Shown in pieces: positions 35,943 through 43,061 of a stretch of DNA of 64,000 bases. The stretch covers positions 1,914,001 to 1,978,000 of the forward strand of contig NZ_VULY01000018.1 of NCBI RefSeq assembly GCF_009696485.1, in the 5' to 3' direction. The notes beneath the pieces were generated by a model. The model searched no databases, was not told where the DNA came from, and saw only the letters and a program-made list of their open reading frames with translations. The DNA comes from Suipraeoptans intestinalis. Lineage in GTDB: Bacteria > Bacillota > Clostridia > Lachnospirales > Lachnospiraceae. Both the position numbers and the translations under genes were made by a program. The first letter of the stretch is position 1; each line of letters starts with the position of its first letter.

Positions 35943-38687
35943 ATGGGAAGTCAAACGACAAAAATGATTTTTCCGCCGGGATATGTATGCAGATACGACG
36001 AACAGGTGATGCGGCTTGCCAATATGATGGGACGAAAAAAGCCAAATGTCCGGCCGGGAGGAAAAGGTTCCCTGCAGTGGGACGACCCGGAGTATGTGAT
36101 CCTGGAGGCAGGCGTCACCAGCGAGATGGCAGAGGTGGGGCTGTGTCTGGGCTCCTATGAAAAGCATTCGGCGGCGGAGGTGGCGAAGAAGCTGGGAAAA
36201 AGCGAGGACTACTGCCACGAGCAGCTGATGAAGCTGGCAGTTTACGGAGCCTGTTTTGTAAACCGGGTGGAAGGCGTGGATCTGTTTTGGACAGAAACCT
36301 GGATTCCGGGCACCATGGAGATGATCGTCAACAATATGGATAATATTGAAAAATATCCCATTGTGGCCTATGCGATGGAGGCCTACGGAAGGGTACGGGG
36401 GCCCTTAAGCTCCGGAGCCTTTCCAGTGGGAGTGGGACTGATGCGTGTCATTCCGATCGAATCTGCCATTGACGGGGAAAGCCGGAAGGCAGGGTATGAA
36501 GAAATCTCCAAATACCTCAATGAGAATGATCTGTTTTCCGTATCCAACTGCTCCTGCCGAACAGACCGGGAGGTGATGGGAGAGGGCTGCGGACACCTGA
36601 AAGAGGATATGTGCATCCAGATGGGACATGCGGCGGAGTATTACATCCGTACAGGAAGAGGCAGGCAGATCACCAGAGAGGAAGCCTTTGCGATCCTGAA
36701 GCGGGCGGAAGAAAACGGACTGATGCATGAGATCCCTAATACCGACGGACCGGGGCATACCCATGCTATCTGCAATTGCTGCGGCTGCGGATGCCTTTCC
36801 ATGCGGACGGCGACCATGTTTAAAAATGTAGACATGATCCGCTCCAACTACAGAGCGGTGGTGGACCGGGAAAAATGTGTCGCTTGCGGACGATGCGTGG
36901 AAAACTGCCCGGTGAATGCATTAAAGCTGGGACAAAAGCTCTGCTCTTCCACACCGGTGGTAACGGACATCACCACTAGGATCACGCCGAGAGACGAGGT
37001 GTGGGAAGAGGATAAATGGAACGAGGAGTACCGCACCAACCGGGAAAACGTGGTGGATTCCGGGACGGCTCCCTGTAAGACCAACTGTCCGGCTCACATT
37101 GGGGTACAGGGGTATATCAAACTGGCGGCACAGGGCAGATACCAGGAAGCGCTAGAGCTGATCCGGCTGGAAAATCCTTTGCCGGCAGTCTGCGGCAGGA
37201 TCTGCAACCGCAGGTGTGAGCAGGCCTGTACCAGGGGCGAGGTGGACAGTCCGGTAGCGATCGACGAGATCAAGAAATACGTGGCGCAGCTGGAGCTGGA
37301 TCCTGCCACGCGGAAGATCCCCGAAAAGAGGCACGATTACAGCGATAAGAAGATCGCCGTGATCGGATCCGGGCCGGCAGGTCTTAGCTGTGCGTATTTT
37401 CTGGCGCTGGACGGATATCAGGTAACCATCTTTGAAAAAGAGGAAAAACCGGGAGGGATGCTGACCCTGGGGATTCCCGGCTTCCGACTGGAAAAAGCGG
37501 TGGTGGAAGCCGAGATCCAGATCATCCGGGAACTGGGCGTGGAATTTAGAATGGGCGTAGAGGTAGGAAAGGACGTGACTCTGACGCAGCTGCGTCAGGA
37601 AGGCTATCGGGGCTTTTATGTAGCCATCGGGGCCAGCGGAGGCAGAAAGCTTGGGATTTTGGGAGAAGAGGCAGAAGGTGTTTTCACGGGAATTGATTGT
37701 CTGAAACGGATCAACCGGGGAGATGTGGTAGATCTGTCGGGCAATACCATTGTGATCGGCGGAGGCAATGTAGCGGTGGATGCGGCGAGGGCGGCAGCGC
37801 GACTTTCCCAAGGAGAAGTCAGGATGTATTGTCTGGAAAGCCGGGAGGAGATGCCTGCTTCCGAGGAAGAAATCCAGGAGGCTTTGGAGGAAGGTATCCA
37901 TATCTGCAACGGCTATGGTCCGGTTCGGATCGCAGAATCCGGCGGAAAGGTAGAGGGCGTGCTGTTTCAGAAGTGCCTGTCTGTGTTTGACGAAGCAGGG
38001 CGGTTCGCACCGGTGTTTGACGAAACAGATACGATCCTGGTGCCGGCGGATCATGTGGTGGTAACGGTAGGGCAGTCTATTCAGTGGGGAGATCTTTTGG
38101 AAGGAACAAAAGCAGAGCTGCGCAGAAACAACACGATCGTGGCAGATGCGCTGACATACCAGACGGGGGAGGCAGATGTGTTTGCCGGAGGCGACTGCTG
38201 CAGCGGGCCGGGCTTTGCTATTGACGCTATCGCAGCCGGAAAGCAGGGAGCTATCTCTCTTCACCGGTTCGTACAAAACGGACAATCCCTTGTGATCGGA
38301 CGGGATCGAAGGATCTACAAAGAACTGGACAAAAAGGGAGCGGTACTGGAAGAGTACGACAGAACGCCCAGACAAAGACCGGACAATCTGGATGGTGTGG
38401 GACACAGAAGCTTTGCAGACGGAAGAGGCGTGCTGACAGAGGAGCAGATCCAGAAGGAAACAGCAAGGTGTCTGGGCTGCGGAGCAACGATGGTAGACGA
38501 ATATATGTGTGTAGGATGCGGACAGTGCACCACCAAGTGTAAATTCGACGCCATTCATCTGGAACGGGTCTATGACGGAGCGGGAGTGGAGTTTACAGAA
38601 ATGAAGCCGGTGGTCATCAAACAGATGGTAAAAAGAAAAGGAAAGATTGCGTTTAAGAAGATCAAGAAGAAATTCGGCGCAGTATAG
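35943..38687 (+). CDS. Multi-FeS, FAD-dependent NAD(P)-binding oxidoreductase (GltD/NfnB-like fusion)
   Basis: A 914-residue modular redox protein. Residues 1-200 are an uncharacterised N-terminal domain. Residues 203-284 form a Cys-rich FeS module (C203, C205, C216, C224 and CNCCGCGC at 277-284). A ferredoxin motif CVACGRCVENCP starts at C312. Residues about 380-460 are the FeS domain that precedes GltD-type flavoproteins (PCKTNCP, CGRICNRRCEQACTRG). The FAD Rossmann motif GSGPAG is at 475-480 and a second, NAD(P)-type GGGNVA near residue 602. The C-terminus has further clusters (CLGCG and CVGCGQCTTKC). It looks built to pass electrons between NAD(P)H and a ferredoxin-like or metal partner. 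Sitting between hypB and hypA, it may serve a nickel enzyme. Exact reaction unknown. Confidence 0.88.
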   Translation: MGSQTTKMIFPPGYVCRYDEQVMRLANMMGRKKPNVRPGGKGSLQWDDPEYVILEAGVTSEMAEVGLCLGSYEKHSAAEVAKKLGKSEDYCHEQLMKLAVYGACFVNRVEGVDLFWTETWIPGTMEMIVNNMDNIEKYPIVAYAMEAYGRVRGPLSSGAFPVGVGLMRVIPIESAIDGESRKAGYEEISKYLNENDLFSVSNCSCRTDREVMGEGCGHLKEDMCIQMGHAAEYYIRTGRGRQITREEAFAILKRAEENGLMHEIPNTDGPGHTHAICNCCGCGCLSMRTATMFKNVDMIRSNYRAVVDREKCVACGRCVENCPVNALKLGQKLCSSTPVVTDITTRITPRDEVWEEDKWNEEYRTNRENVVDSGTAPCKTNCPAHIGVQGYIKLAAQGRYQEALELIRLENPLPAVCGRICNRRCEQACTRGEVDSPVAIDEIKKYVAQLELDPATRKIPEKRHDYSDKKIAVIGSGPAGLSCAYFLALDGYQVTIFEKEEKPGGMLTLGIPGFRLEKAVVEAEIQIIRELGVEFRMGVEVGKDVTLTQLRQEGYRGFYVAIGASGGRKLGILGEEAEGVFTGIDCLKRINRGDVVDLSGNTIVIGGGNVAVDAARAAARLSQGEVRMYCLESREEMPASEEEIQEALEEGIHICNGYGPVRIAESGGKVEGVLFQKCLSVFDEAGRFAPVFDETDTILVPADHVVVTVGQSIQWGDLLEGTKAELRRNNTIVADALTYQTGEADVFAGGDCCSGPGFAIDAIAAGKQGAISLHRFVQNGQSLVIGRDRRIYKELDKKGAVLEEYDRTPRQRPDNLDGVGHRSFADGRGVLTEEQIQKETARCLGCGATMVDEYMCVGCGQCTTKCKFDAIHLERVYDGAGVEFTEMKPVVIKQMVKRKGKIAFKKIKKKFGAV

Positions 38688-38696
38688 GAGGCTGCC

Positions 38697-39062
38697 ATGC
38701 ATGAGCTGGGCATTGTATTTGAAATCGTAAAAAAGCTGGATGAGGTTGTCAGGCAGTCTGGGATAGACCCTTCCGAGATCGCAGAAATCCTGCTGGAGCT
38801 GGGAGAAGCCTCCACCATCGTGCCCAAGTACCTGAAGGAATGTTGGCCGGCGGCGACAGACGGAACAGAGTTTGAGCATGTGGAAATGGAGATCCAGGTG
38901 GTGACGGCTACCGTCCGCTGCAAGCAGTGCGGGAAGGTTTACGAATATCTGAATCAGGGAAAGGTCTGTCCCGGGTGTGGAAGCGAAGCCTGTTCCATTG
39001 TGACAGGAAGAGAGTTTTATCTGAAGGAGATCCATCTGTTTTATGAGGAGGAAGAAGTCTGA
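38697..39062 (+). CDS. hypA: HypA-like nickel metallochaperone
   Basis: A 121-residue HypA family protein. It begins MHELGI, in which His2 with the amino terminus binds nickel, and holds a zinc-ribbon of two CxxC pairs (C75/C78 and C91/C94). HypA partners HypB in nickel delivery. The region between, with EYLNQGKV, is short, and the acidic C-terminal tail is slightly longer than usual. It follows the flavoprotein by nine bases with AGGAGG. Together with hypB it brackets the FeS flavoprotein, an arrangement not typical of hydrogenase maturation operons. Confidence 0.92.
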   Translation: MHELGIVFEIVKKLDEVVRQSGIDPSEIAEILLELGEASTIVPKYLKECWPAATDGTEFEHVEMEIQVVTATVRCKQCGKVYEYLNQGKVCPGCGSEACSIVTGREFYLKEIHLFYEEEEV

Positions 39063-39095
39063 AAAAGCAAAAGCAGACGAAGAAAGGAGAAGAGT

Positions 39096-40079
39096 ATGTT
39101 TACGTTTCACGGAACGAATACGATTTTAATGTGGGTGGTCTGGATCTGTGTGTTGGCCACGTTGTTTGTACTGAATGAAGTTGCAAGGAAGTCAAAGGAA
39201 CTGGGATTTGTGTTTTTTGTGATCCTGCCGGTGGTGCTGTCGATCCTCTGGTTTACCGTATTGAAGGGACGCTCCTACACCGACTGGTTCCATCTGGCGA
39301 AGGTGTATTCTTCCACGGCCGGATGTATCGGATTTTGGGCCATCCGGTTTGTGGAAGGAAAGAGAAAGGACGGAAGTGTGTGGAGGCTGCGGGACTACAA
39401 GCTGGCCCTGGCTTTTCCGCCGTTGATCCTGGCTATCAACATCCTGGAGGCCTGCGCTAGAGATATTGAGGTGGGAATGGTCTACCCGGTGCTTACCAGA
39501 GTGCAGGAAGAGGGCGCGGCCCATACCGTCTTTCAGTTGATGGGAGGATCCTGGAACTTTATGAACGCAGCGGCAGGAATCCTGAATATCCTGACCATCA
39601 CCGGCTGGGTAGGGATCTGTGTTCGGAAGAAGACAACAAAGGATCGCAGCAGGGATATGGTGTGGCCGGACATGCTGTGGTTCTGGATCATAGCCTATGA
39701 CCTCTGGAATTTTGCCTATACCTATAACTGCCTGCCACATCACGCATGGTACTGCGGGTTTGCCCTGCTTCTGGCTCCCACCATCTGCTCCTTTACTGTG
39801 GGGAAGGGAGCGTGGCTGCAGCACAGAGCCCAGACGCTGGCTATCTGGTGTATGTTTGCCCAGACATTTCCAACATTCCAGGATAACAGTATGTTCCGGG
39901 TGGATTCTACCTACCATCCCATGATCTATGCAGCGGTCAGCTTCACCGCTCTGATCGTCAACCTTGCCGTCTTTGTATACATGCTGCGGAAGGTCAGACA
40001 GACCGGAAAGAACCCCTACAAGGAGGAATTGTACACAGATCTGAAACAGTATCAGGAATTTAAATCCCTGGCAGAATAA
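39096..40079 (+). CDS. Polytopic membrane protein, DUF5692-like
   Basis: A 327-residue integral membrane protein with eight or nine hydrophobic helices (first near residues 7-25, last near 290-312), joined by short charged loops. It contains many Trp, His and Cys residues near helix ends (FHLAKVYSSTAGCIGFW-type segments, YNCLPHHAWYCG near residue 210), which could hold metal or heme, but no known transporter motif is recognised. From memory it resembles proteins annotated DUF5692 in anaerobic Firmicutes and Actinobacteria. As the last gene of the hypB operon, before a strong terminator, it is likely the membrane partner of the flavoprotein or a metal or substrate transporter. Function unknown. 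Confidence 0.8.
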   Translation: MFTFHGTNTILMWVVWICVLATLFVLNEVARKSKELGFVFFVILPVVLSILWFTVLKGRSYTDWFHLAKVYSSTAGCIGFWAIRFVEGKRKDGSVWRLRDYKLALAFPPLILAINILEACARDIEVGMVYPVLTRVQEEGAAHTVFQLMGGSWNFMNAAAGILNILTITGWVGICVRKKTTKDRSRDMVWPDMLWFWIIAYDLWNFAYTYNCLPHHAWYCGFALLLAPTICSFTVGKGAWLQHRAQTLAIWCMFAQTFPTFQDNSMFRVDSTYHPMIYAAVSFTALIVNLAVFVYMLRKVRQTGKNPYKEELYTDLKQYQEFKSLAE

Positions 40080-40088
40080 AGAGAGACA

Positions 40089-40134
40089 GAGCATCCGAGT
40101 CATCATGGTTTGAAGATGGCCGGGTGCTCTTTTT
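40089..40134 (+). terminator. Intrinsic terminator of the hypB operon
   Basis: GAGCATCCG (40089-40097) and CGGGTGCTC (40121-40129) pair, with CATC/GATG extending the stem inward, and a T5 run follows. It ends ten bases after the DUF5692-like stop begins. Confidence 0.88.
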
Positions 40135-40145
40135 GCGGTGGGAGA

Positions 40146-40649
40146 ATGTTTGGTTTGGGAATTGATTTGCTTCGGGAATTGGATGGGAGCAGCGAAGGAC
40201 AGTTTATGTTTTTGGCGGGAAATATGGATCAGGGTATGCAAGAGATCTTTCAGAGGGCAATCGCCATTCCGGTGTATCTGGGGAAGATGGCTGGGATCCT
40301 GCTGGTTGTTTCCTTATTCGGAATCTGGGGAGCATTTTCCGTGATCCTGAAAAAAAGAGAACAGGAATTTGCGGTACGCATTGCTATCGGAGCTGGGAGA
40401 GGAAACCTGATCTGCAGGATGGTGACGGAGATTTTCCTGGTAGCATTCGGAGGGTGGGCGGCAGGCAGTCTGGCAGGCAGACTGTTGCTGATCCTTGTTC
40501 CCTATGATCAGATGCTTACAGTGCGGGCACACCTGGAAACCCAGGGAGTAACCTTTCTTCTCCTCCTTCTTTTGACGGGGTACCTCTCAGCGCTGCCAGT
40601 CCACAGACTGTTAAACTTACGGCCGGAAGAGTTACTGACAAAGCCATAG
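40146..40649 (+). pseudogene. ABC transporter permease remnant (MacB/FtsX type), 5'-truncated
   Basis: The 167-residue reading frame matches only the C-terminal part of a MacB/FtsX-type permease: a helix near the start of the FtsX domain, the conserved KKREQEFAVRIAIGAGRGNLICRM loop split around residue 75, two more helices and a terminal LRPEELLT motif. The first membrane helix and the large extracytoplasmic domain (normally over 200 residues) are missing. Its upstream edge abuts the hypB-operon terminator, and no promoter or strong ribosome site is seen. The adjoining ATPase gene is intact. Likely a deletion remnant, though a short functional half-permease cannot be excluded. Confidence 0.65.
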
Positions 40650-40659
40650 GAGAGAACAA

Positions 40660-41301
40660 ATGATACAGATGAAACAGGTTTCAAAAACATATTACGGCGA
40701 TCAGGTGGAAACAAAGGTGCTGGAATCGGTGGATCTTACGGTAGAAAAAGGAGAGTTTGTCAGTCTGTATGGGAAATCCGGCTGCGGCAAGACGACTCTT
40801 CTGAACCTGTTGGGACTGATCGATACGCCCACCGCTGGGGAATACTGGTTGGATGAAGTAAATACAGGTACCTGTAAGCCAAAGGAACTGGCAGGGCTGC
40901 GCAACAGGAAGATCGGGTTTATCTTTCAGTCTTTCTACCTGATTTCAAGACTTTCGGTGCTGGATAATGTGATCCTGCCTATGAAATATGCAGGAGTGCC
41001 AAGGAAAGAGCGGGAAGAAAGAGCAAGGATTTTGCTGGCAGAAGTAGGGTTGACAGAACGAATGAACTATCTGCCTTCCCGACTGTCCGGAGGAGAAAAA
41101 CAAAGAACGGCCATCGCCAGAGCTCTGGCAAATCATCCGGCGTATATTCTGGCAGACGAGCCTACAGGGAGTCTGGATGGAGAGAATCGGGATCGTATCA
41201 TGGAAATCCTGACCGGACTAAACCAAAAAGGGCACACCATCGTGATGGTTACCCATGATAAGGAGCTGGCCGGATACAGCAGCCGGATCATTCAAATGTA
41301 A
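40660..41301 (+). CDS. ABC transporter ATP-binding protein (MacB/LolD type)
   Basis: A 213-residue ATPase of the subfamily that powers FtsX-like permeases in export of peptides, antibiotics or lipoproteins. Walker A is GKSGCGKTT (38-46), the signature is LSGGEKQR near residue 138, Walker B ILADEPTGSLD near residue 159, and the switch histidine is in VTHDKEL. All catalytic motifs are intact. It starts 11 bases after the truncated permease with GGAGAG. With its own partner gene truncated it may be non-functional, or it may pair with a permease encoded elsewhere. Confidence 0.92.
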   Translation: MIQMKQVSKTYYGDQVETKVLESVDLTVEKGEFVSLYGKSGCGKTTLLNLLGLIDTPTAGEYWLDEVNTGTCKPKELAGLRNRKIGFIFQSFYLISRLSVLDNVILPMKYAGVPRKEREERARILLAEVGLTERMNYLPSRLSGGEKQRTAIARALANHPAYILADEPTGSLDGENRDRIMEILTGLNQKGHTIVMVTHDKELAGYSSRIIQM

Positions 41302-41368
41302 GGACTCCTTTGGTGGAAATACTTATTGTTTTATGATGGCTGGGCTTTTCGGCAACAAGAAAATAGAC

Positions 41369-41413
41369 CTGCAAAAAACCGCAACTTCATCAAAGAGGTG
41401 GCGGTTTTTGCAG
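41369..41413. terminator. Hairpin terminator between convergent genes
   Basis: CTGCAAAAAACCGC (41369-41382) pairs with GCGGTTTTTGCAG (41401-41413) with one bulged A. The A-tract and T-tract in the arms allow use on both strands, ending the ABC gene and the convergent trhA-like gene. The rest of 41302-41495 shows nothing else. Confidence 0.8.
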
Positions 41414-41495
41414 TACAGGCTTTAGCCTGTTGATGGTATTGGAGTTTTTCATGTTCCGAAAAATGGAAATGCCTTTCTTACCTGGAAGCCGAAGC

Positions 41496-42194
41496 TTAAA
41501 CGATATAGTGATACATCAGGAGATAGTGGCACAGGCTTCCGGCCAGCACGAATACGTGAAAGATTTCGTGGGAGCCGAAAAAAGGATGACGCATATTCCA
41601 GGCAGTCAGCTTTTGGGCGTAGAGAACGCCTCCAGCTGTATAGGCCAGTCCTCCCAGGAACAACAGAAGAAATCCGGTGGTGGGAAGGATGACAAATAAC
41701 CGAGGGATCACAAAGATGCATGCCCACCCCATGCCAATGTAAAGGACGGAGGAGATCCATTTGGGACAATGCACGAAAAACAGCTTAAACAGCATACCCA
41801 GAAATGCAATGCTCCAGATGACGATCAAAAGAGGACGCCCGCTTTGTTGAGGGAGGATGCTGAGACAAATGGGGGTATAAGATCCGGCGATCAGCACAAA
41901 GATCATCATGTGATCCAGCTTTTTCAGGATCTGCCTCCGGGGAATAGCAAAGGTGTGATAGGTGGTGCTTGCCCCGTAAAGCAGGATCAGACTGATCATA
42001 AAAATGCCCAGTCCGACAAGGTCGGAAAAGGCAGCTCCCCGGGCGGAAGCATGGAGCAGGATCAGGGGCGTCAAAAAGATCCCCGCCAGAAAGCCGATCA
42101 AGTGGGTCAGGGCGCTTCCGGGATCTTTGACAGAAAATCTGTGGTTCTGAGAAGAAGCGGAAGAACCTGGAGAATGTGGCAATGGTTGTTTCAA
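41496..42194 (-). CDS. trhA: Hemolysin III / TrhA (PAQR) family membrane protein
   Basis: A 232-residue protein with seven membrane helices of the PAQR superfamily. It shows the family's conserved residues: Glu-less start DPGSALTHLIGF, the YGASTTYHTF segment with serine and histidine near residue 85, KLDHMMIFVLIAGSYTP near residue 100 and the closing GSHEIFHVFVLAGSLCHY with the two metal-binding histidines. Some members alter membrane lipid homeostasis; hemolysis is a historical name. The start is taken as TTG at 42194 because AGGAGG lies eight bases upstream, whereas the GTG at 42203 abuts it. Confidence 0.92.
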   Translation of the reverse strand: MKQPLPHSPGSSASSQNHRFSVKDPGSALTHLIGFLAGIFLTPLILLHASARGAAFSDLVGLGIFMISLILLYGASTTYHTFAIPRRQILKKLDHMMIFVLIAGSYTPICLSILPQQSGRPLLIVIWSIAFLGMLFKLFFVHCPKWISSVLYIGMGWACIFVIPRLFVILPTTGFLLLFLGGLAYTAGGVLYAQKLTAWNMRHPFFGSHEIFHVFVLAGSLCHYLLMYHYIV

Positions 42195-42227
42195 GGAAGA
42201 CACCTCCTGTCATATCGATATAACATG

Positions 42228-42248
42228 ATAAGTTTTTGGATAACTTAT
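42228..42248. promoter_or_regulatory. Inverted repeat in the trhA leader
   Basis: ATAAGT (42228-42233) and ACTTAT (42243-42248) face each other across nine bases, six bases downstream of the trhA -10 box. It may be an operator or an RNA hairpin; the binder is unknown. Confidence 0.35.
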
Positions 42249-42253
42249 AAAGT

Positions 42254-42282
42254 ATCATAGGATACATTCATAACGATGTCAA
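42254..42282 (-). promoter_or_regulatory. Promoter of trhA
   Basis: On the minus strand TTGACA (42277-42282), 17-bp spacer and TATGAT (42254-42259). Confidence 0.85.
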
Positions 42283-42312
42283 GAGTTTTCGAAAAACCGA
42301 TAAAAAGATTCA

Positions 42313-42341
42313 TTGAACTTCGTTGCAAAAAGGCATACAAT
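42313..42341 (+). promoter_or_regulatory. Promoter of the DUF1836 gene
   Basis: TTGAAC (42313-42318), 17-bp spacer and TACAAT (42336-42341), 50 bases before the gene. Confidence 0.7.
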
Positions 42342-42391
42342 GGGAACAGAGGCAGGAAGGAAAATGCCGAAGGATACAGGGGAGGAAAAAG

Positions 42392-42976
42392 ATGAAAAAA
42401 GACGGAAAATCAGAAATGTGGGAGGAACCAAAGCGGTTTGAAATACCGGCATATCCGGAAATACCCGATGTGGGGCTTTATCTGGAGCAGGTCACAAAAT
42501 ACGTATCCGGGTATATCCTGCCCATGCACAGCTTTTCCATTACCGCTTCCATGATCAGCAACTATGTAAAGAAGGGACTGATTGCAAAGCCGGTGAAGAA
42601 GCTGTATTACAGGGAACAAATTGCAGATATTTTTGTGATCGCCGTTTCGAAGCTGGTATTGTCTCTGGAAGATATACAGATCCTGCTGGCAGGGAAGAAA
42701 AAGGAAGAGCCGGGGCAGTTTTATACCCGTTTTTGTGGGGCTTTGTACAGCCGGTTTGATCAGGTATTTCCCGGAGAAAAGAAGAGAAGCAGCCGGCAGA
42801 AGGAGACGCTGTCGAAAAAGCTGTCGGAAGGACTGCCGGAAAAGCCGGAAGGGGAATTACCGGAAAACCGGTCGGAAACACCGTCAGAAATACCGGAACT
42901 TTTAGACTGGACGGCAAAAACCGTTATCTGCCGGATGTATCTGGAAACCTTGGTGAATTCAATAAAAAATATGTAG
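42392..42976 (+). CDS. DUF1836 family protein
   Basis: A 194-residue soluble protein. The N-terminal half matches DUF1836: YLEQVTKYVSGYILP, ITASMISNYVKKGLIAKPVKKLYYREQIADIF, and a segment on helix LSLEDIQILL. The pattern resembles a MerR-like helix-turn-helix (a Y-K-x-G-L-I turn followed by a K-x-Y-x-R-E-x-I recognition segment), suggesting DNA binding. The C-terminus from about residue 130 is a low-complexity linker with repeated LPE/SE motifs, then a short helical end. The start ATG at 42392 follows GGGGAGG. A second DUF1836 protein is encoded at 57355-57969. Function unknown; regulator is the best guess. Confidence 0.82.
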   Translation: MKKDGKSEMWEEPKRFEIPAYPEIPDVGLYLEQVTKYVSGYILPMHSFSITASMISNYVKKGLIAKPVKKLYYREQIADIFVIAVSKLVLSLEDIQILLAGKKKEEPGQFYTRFCGALYSRFDQVFPGEKKRSSRQKETLSKKLSEGLPEKPEGELPENRSETPSEIPELLDWTAKTVICRMYLETLVNSIKNM

Positions 42977-42992
42977 AAATTGCATAATATAG

Positions 42993-43021
42993 TTGTATTA
43001 TCTTGCGAATTTTAGTACAAT
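42993..43021 (+). promoter_or_regulatory. Promoter of the EF-G-like gene
   Basis: TTGTAT (42993-42998), 17-bp spacer and TACAAT (43016-43021), 40 bases before the start. Confidence 0.65.
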
Positions 43022-43061
43022 ATATACATGAAAAATTACCGAGGTAAGGAGGCAGCAAAAT

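Noticed and set aside
37152-39110. 652-codon minus-strand open frame opposite the FeS flavoprotein and hypA
   Set aside because: It is antisense to genes with clear domains, has no ribosome site, and its translation is low-complexity without any family resemblance.
35226-40079. Calling the hypB-hypA locus a [NiFe]-hydrogenase operon
   Set aside because: No large or small hydrogenase subunit, no hypC, hypD, hypE or hypF is present; the flavoprotein lacks hydrogenase nickel-site motifs.
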